Shown here piece by piece: positions 45,960 through 55,364 of a stretch of DNA of 64,000 bases. Source of the DNA: Thermosyntropha lipolytica DSM 11003 (GTDB taxonomy: Bacteria > Bacillota > Syntrophomonadia > Syntrophomonadales > Syntrophomonadaceae); contig NZ_FQWY01000008.1 of assembly GCF_900129805.1 (NCBI RefSeq), positions 1 through 64,000 on the forward strand, read 5' to 3'. The position numbers and the translations under genes were made by a program. How positions within the stretch are numbered: position 1 is the stretch's first letter; every line of letters starts with the position of its first letter. Under the pieces are notes generated by a model. The model saw only the letters and a list, made by a program, of their open reading frames with translations, was not told where the DNA came from and did no database searches.

Positions 45960-46952
45960 CTAAATCACCCCCCTTAAAGCCAGCCCCAGGGCAATCATGA
46001 AATCATATTTTATCTCCCGCTTTCTCTTTTCATCATCCAGCTCTTTTCCCCGAAAAACCTGATTCAATTCCACCAGAGAAGCTTTTACTCCCGTATTTTT
46101 CTCTATTACCTCATCCAGCCCCTTAAGCCGGGAGCCACCGCCGGAAATATAGATTCTCATCAGGGGTTCCTTATTCTGAAGACGGTAATACTCAACCGCG
46201 CGTAAAAGTTCTCCCATCATATCACTTACCAGATAATCATATTCTCCCGTTCGCACATCTATGTTTTCCAGGGTTTCTGGAACCGGGCAGGAAGGATTGC
46301 CGGCAATCAGAAAAGCCGAACAGCCAAAAGAAAGCGAGCGGTGTATGACTAGCATTTCCCGAGCAAAAACAGAAAACTGCGCCCGGTTAGAACCGATATG
46401 CAAAAAAGCTTTGATTTCTTCCGGAGCTTTAGCTGCCCGCTCCAGAGCCAGGGGCTCAATGTCTACCACCTGAAGATTGAGGCCTGCCGTCTCACATACA
46501 ATCTGCAGCCTTTCCACCTGGCTTTTGCGCACCGCCACAAAAAATACTTCCCTTTTTTTGCCTTCGTCATCTTCCAAAAGGCGCAGAGGATAGACATCTA
46601 CAGCTGCCTCTTCCAGCGGAATAGGCAAAAAGGTGCTGGCCTGATAAAGGGCAGCCTCCCTCAATTCTTCTTTTTTCATCTCCGGCATGGTGAAAATGCG
46701 GGTATAAACCTGAGGTCCGGAAACAGAAGCTGCTGTTTTTCTTCCTTTCAGGCCATGTTTTTCTACTACCTTCTTTATCTCTTCCCCCAGCTGAACTGGT
46801 TCCAGAATATTTCCACTATCTACAAAACCGCGGGGGGTAGGAAGGCTTTCCAGGAGTTTTATTTCCGCCTCCCGGCCCCGTTTTTGCAAGAGAGCTATCT
46901 TAGTCCTCTCGGTTCCAATATCAAGTCCCAGAGTTATCCTGTCCTTAAACAT
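45960..46952 (-). CDS. pilM: Type IV pilus assembly protein PilM
   Basis: PilM is an actin-like (FtsA-type) cytoplasmic ATPase-fold protein. TLGLDIGTERTKIALL gives the phosphate-1 loop, and ISGGGSRLKGLDEVIEKNTG gives the adenosine-binding region. The 330 residues are usual. It starts the pilM-N-O set and directly abuts pilN. Confidence 0.93.
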   Translation of the reverse strand: MFKDRITLGLDIGTERTKIALLQKRGREAEIKLLESLPTPRGFVDSGNILEPVQLGEEIKKVVEKHGLKGRKTAASVSGPQVYTRIFTMPEMKKEELREAALYQASTFLPIPLEEAAVDVYPLRLLEDDEGKKREVFFVAVRKSQVERLQIVCETAGLNLQVVDIEPLALERAAKAPEEIKAFLHIGSNRAQFSVFAREMLVIHRSLSFGCSAFLIAGNPSCPVPETLENIDVRTGEYDYLVSDMMGELLRAVEYYRLQNKEPLMRIYISGGGSRLKGLDEVIEKNTGVKASLVELNQVFRGKELDDEKRKREIKYDFMIALGLALRGVI

Positions 46953-46972
46953 CTTCTACCTCCCTGCCTTAT

Positions 46973-48694
46973 CTAAGTTCCATTTTCCACTTTATAAGCT
47001 GTTATCCTGCCTATGCCGATTAGATTCCATCTTTCCTGAAAACTCTCCACCGGCTTAGCATCGGTACGCAGCTTTAAAGTGCGATCATTGGTGCTGGTCT
47101 GATTTTTCCCCCAAATTATATCCTTCTCATGTTTCAGGATAATATTTACATTATTTCCTGCATTAAATGAACCGTGATTATAGCTCCAGAAAAAGTTGAG
47201 CGGTTTCTCTTCACACACAATATTTACATCCCGGCCGGCAAGGGCATAGATATTGAAGTCCTCATTGCTAATCGGACTTCCGTAGGTTATACTTATACTG
47301 CCGGGAGTAATAAAAAGATAACGCGCTTCCTGTACCTGGGGAAAAATAGTTCCTAAAATCATTTCCAGCTCATTTATCATGTTAAAAAGGTCATTGGAAA
47401 AACTTATTTTTACATCAGCGGGCGTTACCAGCATAACTCCCGGCACCCCTTTTGTAAACAGGCTTATCACCGTATAGAAAAAGCTGCGTATGCCATCAAT
47501 GATATTAGCTCCCGGAGGTACGCCAAAACTTATATGGAGTACCTCTCCTGCCGGCAGTTCCACAAAGGTATAAGGCTTGCGCAGGGCAAAGATATAAAGG
47601 GTGTTGCTTCCGTTGTTTATATAAGCCCAATTCCCCTGCGGATTTCCTGCTTCTTTTTTGGCTATTTCCCGCAACTTCTGCAGCTGCTCTTCTGTAAACT
47701 CAGGAGGCTTGCGGTAAAGGCCTTTTTCACTCAAACTCTGGAAGTTCGTATTCTCTACAAAATGGCGCGAGCGGAATATGCTGTAATCCCTGGCAGGTTC
47801 ATGCCTTACACATCCCCATTTTAAAGGATTTGCTATATCCCCAATCTGGGAGAGATCAAGCCCGGGATAGAAAAGATTGTCCCGATATGGCCCGGGATCA
47901 TCCAGCCAGTTATTGAACCATATTTCTGCAGGATCATCCACTAAAACCTTTCCCTGTGCCCGGTAATAGGGGGCATAATGGATTTTATAAAGCCCGGTTC
48001 CACCTATAAGAGGAAGCACCAGTTCATCACGCCCGTCTGTCCACCAGAAGGCTTTCCTGCCGATATTGCTGTTGCCATCACCATAGCCTATGGTATAGGC
48101 TGTTTCTTTTACATAAGGCCAGCGGGGAGCTTCATAGGCATTCATCCCTGCCCCATAGCCATCAATATTCCAGGGAACACTATCAGAAACCAGATAATAA
48201 GTTCCTACAATCCTTAATTTATCTGCATGAACCGCCTTTACCGGCAGGGTATTAAAGCTTAAAGTAGCCGTCACCTTGCGGGAAGCTTTTCCCATCATCC
48301 CTACTACTACCAGGTCAACTTCCCCATAGGACAAAAGCCGGCTCACATCCACCTTTTTTATCAAAATCCTGCTCCCATCCGGCAGCATAATCGGGGAAGC
48401 ATTTATCAGCTCATCCTGTGCCCGGTTCTTAATCGCATTTACACGCGTTTGATTCAGTTCTCCTGTCCCTTTTAGCTCTCTTATAAAAAAGTCGCGCACG
48501 ATTTCTACTCCCGAATCAGCCGCATTCTGGGCTTTTTTAACCCGGGTATCGGTTAGAGCCATTTTGTGCTCTACCTCTGCCCCGCTTAAAACAGCAGTTC
48601 CCATAATTGCCAGAACCAGTAAAATAAGGAGCAAAAAAACCATTACCTGCCCTTCTTCTCCTGCCAAAAGTCCGGTTTTCCTTCTCTTCTGCAT
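46973..48694 (-). CDS. Large PilX/GspK-like minor pilin
   Basis: The N-terminus (EEGQVMVFLLLILLVLAIMG, then DSGVEIVRDFFIREL) resembles PilX/GspK-type pseudopilins, with the Glu5 of major pilins missing. The mature domain of about 530 residues is far longer than usual PilX (about 170-200), and rich in aromatic residues, Asn and Gly, which fits an exposed adhesive or tip part. Possible cleavage is after Gly15. It is the third of three minor pilins in the arm and lies before pilM. Confidence 0.72.
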   Translation of the reverse strand: MQKRRKTGLLAGEEGQVMVFLLLILLVLAIMGTAVLSGAEVEHKMALTDTRVKKAQNAADSGVEIVRDFFIRELKGTGELNQTRVNAIKNRAQDELINASPIMLPDGSRILIKKVDVSRLLSYGEVDLVVVGMMGKASRKVTATLSFNTLPVKAVHADKLRIVGTYYLVSDSVPWNIDGYGAGMNAYEAPRWPYVKETAYTIGYGDGNSNIGRKAFWWTDGRDELVLPLIGGTGLYKIHYAPYYRAQGKVLVDDPAEIWFNNWLDDPGPYRDNLFYPGLDLSQIGDIANPLKWGCVRHEPARDYSIFRSRHFVENTNFQSLSEKGLYRKPPEFTEEQLQKLREIAKKEAGNPQGNWAYINNGSNTLYIFALRKPYTFVELPAGEVLHISFGVPPGANIIDGIRSFFYTVISLFTKGVPGVMLVTPADVKISFSNDLFNMINELEMILGTIFPQVQEARYLFITPGSISITYGSPISNEDFNIYALAGRDVNIVCEEKPLNFFWSYNHGSFNAGNNVNIILKHEKDIIWGKNQTSTNDRTLKLRTDAKPVESFQERWNLIGIGRITAYKVENGT

Positions 48695-48695
48695 T

Positions 48696-49277
48696 CTACT
48701 CTACCCTCCGGGTAAAACCAGTTTCCAGGACCTGCACGATTTTATCACCTTTAGCATTAAAACCTTTCAGGATTATCCTGTAAAATCCGCCCTCTCCTAT
48801 CTCTTCAAATTGGGGAACTACCTTAATTTCCGTCAGCGGCATCAGGGATACATATGTACCTTCCGGCAGCTTATCTATCCTTCTTGCCAGCTGTCCTTTT
48901 CCGTTTAACATATAGGTTATCCTGGCTGGAGTTAAAACCCCGTTTATTTCCTCCTCTTTTTCAATAACCAGCCTCTGTTCATTTACTATCTTAACCGGCC
49001 TGTCTTTTATAAGCCGGCTCTCTTTTATATCCTGCCAGATCTTATCCTGAGCCATCCTGAGTTCATACTGGGCTGCCGACTTTTCCTCACTGTAAGCCCA
49101 GGCACGGCTGCTCAGGCTAAACAGGCTTAAAGCCGCCCCGGCTATAAAAACAGCCAGGGCCAAAGCGATTAAAACTTCCAGCAGGGTAAACCCTGCTTCC
49201 CTCCGGTTTACTTTCTCCCTAGCCCCATATATATATATATCCTCCTCAATGTTTGGCAATAATGCTGGCAAACTCAA
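48696..49277 (-). CDS. Prepilin-type minor pilin (PilW/GspJ-like) with problematic start
   Basis: The cleavage/methylation motif REAGFTLLEVLIALALAVF and the body of about 165 residues match PilW/GspJ minor pilins. The start is not normal: the open frame begins at a TTG at 49277 inside the upstream pilin gene, which would give a 29-residue leader. A strong GAGGAGG is followed by (AT)7 and ATG at 49228, but that ATG is out of frame and stops after six codons; one added G in the GGGG run (49223-49226) would restore a normal leader beginning MGAREKVNRREAG. See finding. Confidence 0.8.
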   Translation of the reverse strand: MSLPALLPNIEEDIYIYGAREKVNRREAGFTLLEVLIALALAVFIAGAALSLFSLSSRAWAYSEEKSAAQYELRMAQDKIWQDIKESRLIKDRPVKIVNEQRLVIEKEEEINGVLTPARITYMLNGKGQLARRIDKLPEGTYVSLMPLTEIKVVPQFEEIGEGGFYRIILKGFNAKGDKIVQVLETGFTRRVE

Positions 49278-49647
49278 GCTTTTTACCTTTTATAACCCGG
49301 CTTTTCACCTCTACCCGCACCTCATAAAGGCTTTCGCCTCCATAGCGGTTCACCTGGAGGCTGGCCGTCAGGCCATCAGGTATTTTTCTTACCTCTTCTG
49401 CATCAATATCAGCCAGGGTCACACCCTCTTTTAGCTCTCCGGGATAAGAACGCAGGTATTCCATAACCATAAAGGCATAAGAGCTCATGCGGTTTTCTTC
49501 CCCGGCTATGCGCACCATAAGGGAAGCGGTAGCAAAAACCGGCAAAAAACAGGTAACCAGAAGGGTAATAATGATCAGGGCTACTAGAACTTCCACCAGG
49601 GTAAATCCTTTTTCCCGACAATCAGATTGAAGTTTCACTTTCCACAA
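49246..49647 (-). CDS. Prepilin-type minor pilin (PilV/GspI-like)
   Basis: The leader is MWKVKLQSDCREKG, with cleavage expected after Gly14 and Glu at position 5 of the mature protein (FTLVEVLVAL). The 133 residues and the short C-terminal domain fit GspI/PilV-type initiation pilins. It follows pilD by 6 nt and overlaps the frame of the next minor pilin. Confidence 0.85.
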   Translation of the reverse strand: MWKVKLQSDCREKGFTLVEVLVALIIITLLVTCFLPVFATASLMVRIAGEENRMSSYAFMVMEYLRSYPGELKEGVTLADIDAEEVRKIPDGLTASLQVNRYGGESLYEVRVEVKSRVIKGKKLEFASIIAKH

Positions 49648-49653
49648 GCTGTA

Positions 49654-50403
49654 TCACATCCCCCGCCACATAAGCCAGTAAAGATTGATTATATCGCTTC
49701 CATACATCCAGACCAGGTAAGCCGAAAAGGCCAGAAAAGGTCCGAATTTTATCTCTGTCCTGCGGTTTCCCCGTCCGGTAAGGAGAAGCATAAGGGCAAA
49801 TATTCCTCCAGCCAGGGAAGATATGATAAAAACTGCCAGTATCCCTTCAAGCCCCACAAAGGAGCCAATAAGCGCAGCCAGTTTGACATCCCCTCCCCCC
49901 ATACCGCCCCGGGATACCAGAGCAATTACCAGATAAAACAGGCTGAAAACCAGGCCTCCCAAAAAGGCAGACTTAAAGCCAATGGTAAAAAAGGAAAGAA
50001 CAATGCCGGCCATAAAACCGGTATAGGTTATCTTATCCGGGATAATACCGTGTTCTATATCAATAAAGGATGCCGGCAGGAGAAAAGATACCAGCACCAT
50101 ACCGGAAAGGGAAGTAAACGACACCCCGTACTGTATGTAAATTAACAAAAACAGGACTCCGGTGAGTGCTTCCACCAGGGGATAAAGGGGGGATATTACC
50201 CCCTGGCAGTAGCGGCACCTGCCTTTAAGCCACAGGTAGCTCAAAACCGGCACCAGATCATAAGCTCTAAGCCTTCTGCCGCATAGAGGGCAGAAGCTAA
50301 AAGGCCCTACTACCGACTCCCCCCGGGGGAGCCGGTAGATGACTACATTGAGAAAAGAGCCGATAATAAGGCCGAAGAGGAAGATAAATACTGCATACAG
50401 CAT
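49654..50403 (-). CDS. pilD: Prepilin peptidase/N-methyltransferase PilD
   Basis: PilD cleaves and methylates prepilins at the Gly/Phe site. The 249-residue membrane protein has the zinc-type cysteines CPLC...CRYC in the first cytoplasmic loop, and the catalytic aspartates in ASFIDIEHGIIPD and MGGGDVKLAALIG (GxGD). It lies between pilA and the minor pilins. Confidence 0.95.
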   Translation of the reverse strand: MLYAVFIFLFGLIIGSFLNVVIYRLPRGESVVGPFSFCPLCGRRLRAYDLVPVLSYLWLKGRCRYCQGVISPLYPLVEALTGVLFLLIYIQYGVSFTSLSGMVLVSFLLPASFIDIEHGIIPDKITYTGFMAGIVLSFFTIGFKSAFLGGLVFSLFYLVIALVSRGGMGGGDVKLAALIGSFVGLEGILAVFIISSLAGGIFALMLLLTGRGNRRTEIKFGPFLAFSAYLVWMYGSDIINLYWLMWRGM

Positions 50404-50406
50404 GGT

Positions 50407-50829
50407 TTATGGTGTTGGGGTAGCGCCGCGTTTGGTAAAGCCATTCTCACTATCCCATTGCCATTCTTTTCCACCATAAGTTGCCGTGATTGTACATTTA
50501 TTATTATTATTAGTATCTACTGAAACATTATAGTTAGCACCGGGAGGATTTTGTAAATCACTTGCTGTTAACAAGCCATTATTTGCAGCGGTTAATGCAT
50601 TCAAATTTGCAGGCCACGCATTATTCTCCGCATAATACAGCTGGGCAGCGCTGACTATAGTCCGGTGGTTGGCATCTACCGCCCTAATCTTGGCTGATTC
50701 AGTTGACGCTCTAAACCGTGGTATGGCAATCAGGGCCAGAATAGCCAGAATAGCCATTACCACAATAAGTTCGATGAGAGTAAATCCTCGGCTGTCTCTC
50801 CTCATCATTTCCCGCATCTTAATAAGCAT
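50407..50829 (-). CDS. pilA: Type IV major pilin PilA
   Basis: Class III leader with cleavage after Gly15 (RDSRGFTLIELIVVMAIL; Glu5 present), a long N-terminal helix, and a short C-terminal domain (SAAQLYYAENNAWPAN) of 140 residues. The 4-nt spacing to pilD and the strong AGGAGGAGAG site suggest that it is the major subunit. It follows pilC by about 130 nt, the longest gap in the arm, so it may have its own promoter. Confidence 0.92.
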   Translation of the reverse strand: MLIKMREMMRRDSRGFTLIELIVVMAILAILALIAIPRFRASTESAKIRAVDANHRTIVSAAQLYYAENNAWPANLNALTAANNGLLTASDLQNPPGANYNVSVDTNNNNKCTITATYGGKEWQWDSENGFTKRGATPTP

Positions 50830-50960
50830 AAACTCTCTCCTCCTTTATAAAAATTATAAAAATCTGACAAAAACCTTATAAGGCTTCAAACTGCTTTTTC
50901 TCTCTCCCACCCCCTTTTGCCTGACATTTATTCCTTTAAGCCTTGCCCATGTCCACCCCC

Positions 50961-52178
50961 CTATACCCCCTGGCCTACTACATTTATCATTTCAAATACC
51001 GGAAGCAGGGTAGAAACGACTACTCCGCCTACCAGCAGGGCCACCAGGATAATAAGGGCCGGCTCGATCATGGCCATCAGGGCATCAACGGTATGCATAA
51101 CTTCCCTTTCAAAATAGTCGGAAAGCCTTATCAGCATGGCATCCAGGGCTCCGGTTTCTTCCCCTACCGCAATCATCTGCACCACCATGGGTTCAAATAT
51201 TCCAGCTTGGGCCAGGGGATAACTTATGTAATCCCCTTCGCTTATGCTCTCCCGTGCTTCTTTCAGGGCTCTAGCTATATAGACATTACCCACCACATCT
51301 TCGACCACTTCCAGCGCCTGCAGAACCGGTATCCCGGAGCGCAGCAGTATCCCCATGGTGCGGGCAAAGCGGGCGGTGATAATCTTGGCATTGGCCCTGC
51401 CTATAACCGGAATTTTAAGATAAAGGGTATCGAAAAACATCCTGCCTCCTTCGGTGCGGCCTATGCCTTTTAACACCACAACCAGCAGGACGATGCCTGC
51501 TATTACCAGATACCATGAACTCTGCAAAAACAGGCCGGTATGGTAAAGTATCTCGGTAGGGCGGGGCAAAGCTGCACCGGCTGATTCGAACATGCCCACA
51601 AAAGTAGGCATTATAAAAGTTATGATGAAAAATACAGCTATAAGGGCAAAAACGGCAATTATGGAAGGATAGATAGATGCCGTCTTTACTTTAGAATTTA
51701 TCTCCTCTTCCCTTTCCAAATGTTCACTCAGCCTTTCCAGAACTCCTTCTAGAACCCCTCCTAACTCGCCGGCTCTTACCATGCTCACATAAACTTTGGA
51801 AAATATGCGGGGATGTTTGGCTAAGGCCTGGTAAAGCGGTAATCCGCTTTCAATATCATCCCTTACTTCTGTCAGCGCCTTCTTCAGGGTTTTATTTTCC
51901 GTCTGTTCAATCAGTATATTGAAAGCTCGTAAGATGGAAAGGCCGGCAGCAAGCATGGTGGAAAGCTGCCTGGTCATTAAGACTAAATCCCGGGTGGGAA
52001 CCCGGCCCAAAGTTAAGCTTAACTCCACCTTGCGGCTGGATGAACCGACTTCTTCCAGTTTAGTTATGTAGTAGTTCTGGTTTAGAAGGCTGCGGATAAC
52101 GGCTTCCCGGTTTTCCGCTTCCAGAACCCCGGTTAAAACCTGCCCCTGCATATCCCTTACTTTATAACGGTATTCCAA
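50961..52178 (-). CDS. pilC: Type IV pilus platform protein PilC
   Basis: PilC/GspF forms the inner-membrane platform for pilus assembly. Two GspF repeats are visible (LTRQLSTMLAAGLSILRAF and FARTMGILLRSGIPVLQAL), with three membrane segments, and the N-terminal YKVRDMQGQVLTGVLEAENR domain. The 405 residues are typical. Confidence 0.96.
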   Translation of the reverse strand: MEYRYKVRDMQGQVLTGVLEAENREAVIRSLLNQNYYITKLEEVGSSSRKVELSLTLGRVPTRDLVLMTRQLSTMLAAGLSILRAFNILIEQTENKTLKKALTEVRDDIESGLPLYQALAKHPRIFSKVYVSMVRAGELGGVLEGVLERLSEHLEREEEINSKVKTASIYPSIIAVFALIAVFFIITFIMPTFVGMFESAGAALPRPTEILYHTGLFLQSSWYLVIAGIVLLVVVLKGIGRTEGGRMFFDTLYLKIPVIGRANAKIITARFARTMGILLRSGIPVLQALEVVEDVVGNVYIARALKEARESISEGDYISYPLAQAGIFEPMVVQMIAVGEETGALDAMLIRLSDYFEREVMHTVDALMAMIEPALIILVALLVGGVVVSTLLPVFEMINVVGQGV

Positions 52179-52259
52179 AATTCTCCCCCCTTTCCTTAAT
52201 AGTTATAATCTTTGTAGTTAGCAATCAGCAAAAAGTAATAATTTTACAGTTCACTTCTT

Positions 52260-53312
52260 TCACAAAAGCTGGTTATCCTTACCTGCCATCCGCTTATTAA
52301 ATTCATCCAGACTTATTATCCCCTTTTCATACAGGTTACGCAGAGATTTCTCCATGGTTATCATACCGTAAGCAGCTCCGGTTTGCAGGACTGAATAAAT
52401 CTGGTGGACCTTATTTTCCCTTATAAGATTGCGGACTGCCGGGGTGGCTACCAGAATTTCGCAGGCCACTACCCGTCCTTTATAGTCAGAACGGGGAATA
52501 AGCTGCTGGCTTATTACCCCCTGCAGGGAATTGGCAAGCTGAATCCGGATCTGGGTTTGCTGCTCCGGTGGGAAAACATCTATTATGCGGGCAATCGTTT
52601 GCGTCGCACTCCCGGAATGAAGTGAGGCCAGCACCAGATGTCCGGTTTCCGCAGCCGTAATAGCTGTAGATATAGTTTCTAGATCCCGCATCTCCCCTAC
52701 CATTATTACATCCGGGTCCTGCCTTAGAGCAGCTCTTAACGCCTGGGGAAAAGACCTGGCATCCATGCCGATTTCCCGCTGGTTAATCATGCATCCTCCA
52801 TGCCGGTGCAGGTATTCAATGGGATCTTCCAGGGTGAGTATATGCAGGCTTCTTGTTCTGTTCATCAGGTCGATCATGGCTGCCAGGGTAGTCGATTTTC
52901 CGCTGCCGGTAACCCCGGTAACCAGCACCAGTCCGGTATCTTTCATGGCAAATTCCTTAACAACAGGCGGCAGTCCCAGATCATCTATGTGGGGAACCTG
53001 CATGGGAATTATGCGTATAGCTGCCGCTATCGAACCTCTCTGCACATAAAGATTTACCCTGAACCTGCCTATACCCGGGAAGGCATTGGAAAAATCCACC
53101 TGCCCGTTTTGTTTAAAAAGAAACCGCACTTCTTCATTGGGTATTATCTCTTCTGCCATCCTCTGCGTATCTTCCGGTTTCAGGAGTTCTTCTCCCGGCA
53201 GGGAGGTAAGTTTCCCATTAATCCGGTATACCGGGGGGCGAAAAACCGTAAGATGGACATCAGAAGCTCCTATTTCCACAGCTCTGGTTATGATTTCCCT
53301 GGCTGTAAGCAT
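52260..53312 (-). CDS. pilT: Pilus retraction ATPase PilT
   Basis: PilT powers pilus retraction. Visible are Walker A (GVTGSGKSTTLAA), the Asp box/Walker B (DPDVIMVGEMRDLETI), the His box, and the AVRNLIRE motif specific to retraction ATPases. The 350 residues are usual. It lies between pilB and pilC, so the locus has both extension and retraction motors and twitching is expected. Confidence 0.96.
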   Translation of the reverse strand: MLTAREIITRAVEIGASDVHLTVFRPPVYRINGKLTSLPGEELLKPEDTQRMAEEIIPNEEVRFLFKQNGQVDFSNAFPGIGRFRVNLYVQRGSIAAAIRIIPMQVPHIDDLGLPPVVKEFAMKDTGLVLVTGVTGSGKSTTLAAMIDLMNRTRSLHILTLEDPIEYLHRHGGCMINQREIGMDARSFPQALRAALRQDPDVIMVGEMRDLETISTAITAAETGHLVLASLHSGSATQTIARIIDVFPPEQQTQIRIQLANSLQGVISQQLIPRSDYKGRVVACEILVATPAVRNLIRENKVHQIYSVLQTGAAYGMITMEKSLRNLYEKGIISLDEFNKRMAGKDNQLL

Positions 53313-53317
53313 ATACT

Positions 53318-55006
53318 TTATCCTCCTAGATAGACAACTTTCATAACTTCTTCCAGCGATGTTATCCCTTTTTTGGCTTTTAAAATGCCATCCATCTTGA
53401 TCGTTATCATGCCTTCTCTTACCGCTTCGGCTTCAATCTGTTCTTCACTTACTTCTCCCCGGCTGATAAGCTTTTTTATCCCTGCATCTACCGGCATAAT
53501 CTCATGCACAGCCGTCCTTCCCTGATAACCAATCTGCCGGCACATATGACATCCTGTCGGCCGGTAAAACTTCTCCCCTGCTTCTTCCGGTATCCCCAGG
53601 TGTTCAGCCATTTCTTTTTCCAGAATATAAGGCTGGCGGCAGTTAGTACACAGTTTTCTTACCAGCCGCTGGGACACTATACCTATAAGGGAAGAAGAAA
53701 GGAGAAAACCTTCAATCCCCATATCCAGAAGCCGGGCCACCGTTCCGGCCGCGCTGTTGGTATGCAGGGTGGAAAGCACCAGATGTCCGGTCAGGGCAGC
53801 TTTTACTGCCAGTTCAGCTGTCTCATTGTCTCTTATCTCTCCTACCATGATGATATCCGGGTCCTGGCGGAGAACTGACCGCAAGCCGCTGGCAAAGGTA
53901 AGGCCTGCCTTGACATTTATCTGCACCTGGTTTATGCCGGCTAAGGTATATTCCACCGGGTCCTCCAGGGTAATAATGTTTTTGTCAATGGAATTTATCT
54001 CATTCAACAGGGCATAAAGGGTTGAAGTTTTGCCTGACCCGGTAGGCCCGGTTACAATAAGCATACCGTGAGGCCTTTTAGCCAGGCGCAGGAGTCTTTC
54101 CTGATTCTGCGGGGTAAGCCCCAGCTGTTCAATGCGGTTTAGGGCACTTGCCCTATCCAGAATACGTAAGACTACCTTTTCCCCGTAAGCTGTCGGCAGG
54201 GTAGAGGCGCGAAAATCGATTTCCCTTCCTTCTATATTCAGGCTGAACCTGCCGTCCTGCGGCACCCTCTTTTCCGCTATATCCATGCCAGCCATAATCT
54301 TCAAACGCGAAACTACTGCCGGTTCCGAAGCCTTGGGTATATGCAAAACCTCGTAGAGCTCACCATCTACCCTGAATCTTACCCGCATATCGCCTTCCTG
54401 AGGCTCTAAGTGTATATCACTACATCTTCCCTGTACTGCCTGATTCAGTATAGCATTGACCATGCGGATAATAGGTGCTTCATCTTCTATTCTTATTATA
54501 TTCTGATTTTCCCTTCGCAGCGGACGTCCTGTCTCTTTAAGCTCACTCAGGATTTTTTCCATGCCTGGATCCATCTGGAAAGCCAGATACTGCCTTATAG
54601 TTCCTTCCAGCTCTCTTTCACTGGCCAGAACCGGTATTATATCAAAACCGCTGGCCATACGGGCATCATCTACTGCCTGCTGGTTTAAGGGATCAGCCAT
54701 GGCCAGCATTATGCTGCCTGCCGTCTTTTTAATAGGCAAAATCTTGTATTTTCGTATTATATTAGGAGGCACAAGCTTTACCGCTTCCGGATCTATCTGC
54801 ATCCTGCTAAGCTGCACATGGGGAATGCCCAGCATAAACTCCAGGGTTTCCAGAAGCTGATTTTCCGTTATAAATCCTTTATCTATTAAAATCTTTCCCA
54901 GTCTTTCACCGGTTACCTTCTGTTCTTCCAGGGCTTCTGCCAGCTGTTCCTGGGTTATAAGCCCCATATCCACCAGCATTTCGCCCATCTTTTTCGTTCT
55001 CCCCAT
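53318..55006 (-). CDS. pilB: Pilus extension ATPase PilB
   Basis: PilB powers pilus extension. The N-terminal MshEN-type domain (MGEMLVDMGLITQEQLAEALEEQ and GERLGKILIDKGFIT) may bind nucleotide second messengers. The motor has Walker A TGPTGSGKTSTL, Walker B DPDIIMVGEIRDNET, and the zinc-binding tetracysteine set LCTNC and CHMC. The 562 residues are usual. It is the first gene of the minus-strand arm, just inside the divergent promoter region. Confidence 0.96.
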   Translation of the reverse strand: MGRTKKMGEMLVDMGLITQEQLAEALEEQKVTGERLGKILIDKGFITENQLLETLEFMLGIPHVQLSRMQIDPEAVKLVPPNIIRKYKILPIKKTAGSIMLAMADPLNQQAVDDARMASGFDIIPVLASERELEGTIRQYLAFQMDPGMEKILSELKETGRPLRRENQNIIRIEDEAPIIRMVNAILNQAVQGRCSDIHLEPQEGDMRVRFRVDGELYEVLHIPKASEPAVVSRLKIMAGMDIAEKRVPQDGRFSLNIEGREIDFRASTLPTAYGEKVVLRILDRASALNRIEQLGLTPQNQERLLRLAKRPHGMLIVTGPTGSGKTSTLYALLNEINSIDKNIITLEDPVEYTLAGINQVQINVKAGLTFASGLRSVLRQDPDIIMVGEIRDNETAELAVKAALTGHLVLSTLHTNSAAGTVARLLDMGIEGFLLSSSLIGIVSQRLVRKLCTNCRQPYILEKEMAEHLGIPEEAGEKFYRPTGCHMCRQIGYQGRTAVHEIMPVDAGIKKLISRGEVSEEQIEAEAVREGMITIKMDGILKAKKGITSLEEVMKVVYLGG

Positions 55007-55364
55007 ATAAAGCCACCAGCCTTACCTGTCAATGTGAATTTTTTCTTTAATACCTTCTCCAGTCCTAGAGAAAACGACTATTTTCAAAAAATTGGCAAAT
55101 TTCTGCCGCTATATTAGCACAATTGTATAAAGTCTGTAAACATTATCGACAAAACTTCTATAAATCAGAACTATTATACCAATAAAATACTCTAATAAAT
55201 TCGGGGTTAAAAGAAATTTTGGCGCCTGTTATAAGCGAAAAATCCTATTTTTTCCTCCTTTCATTAATGTTAAAATCAATATAGAAAACAGCTTAATTAT
55301 TCATTTTAACTTTTTATCTAAAATATCCTGCCTCACTCTTTAAGATAGGAGGAAAATATTTTTT
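55007..55364. promoter_or_regulatory. Divergent control region between the two pilus arms
   Basis: This 358-nt AT-rich gap holds the start signals of both pilus operons. On the minus strand TTTACA (55140-55135) and TAATAT (55116-55111), 18 nt apart, form a likely promoter for pilB, with a 5' leader of about 100 nt. The plus side ends with GATAGGAGG before the 595-residue pilin. I looked for a c-di-GMP riboswitch in the pilB leader and saw no match to the class I or II motif. Confidence 0.5.

Noticed and set aside
46398-46976. 192-residue plus-strand frame
   Set aside because: Antisense to pilM.
55007-55110. c-di-GMP riboswitch in the pilB leader
   Set aside because: The conserved core of neither class I nor class II could be found.
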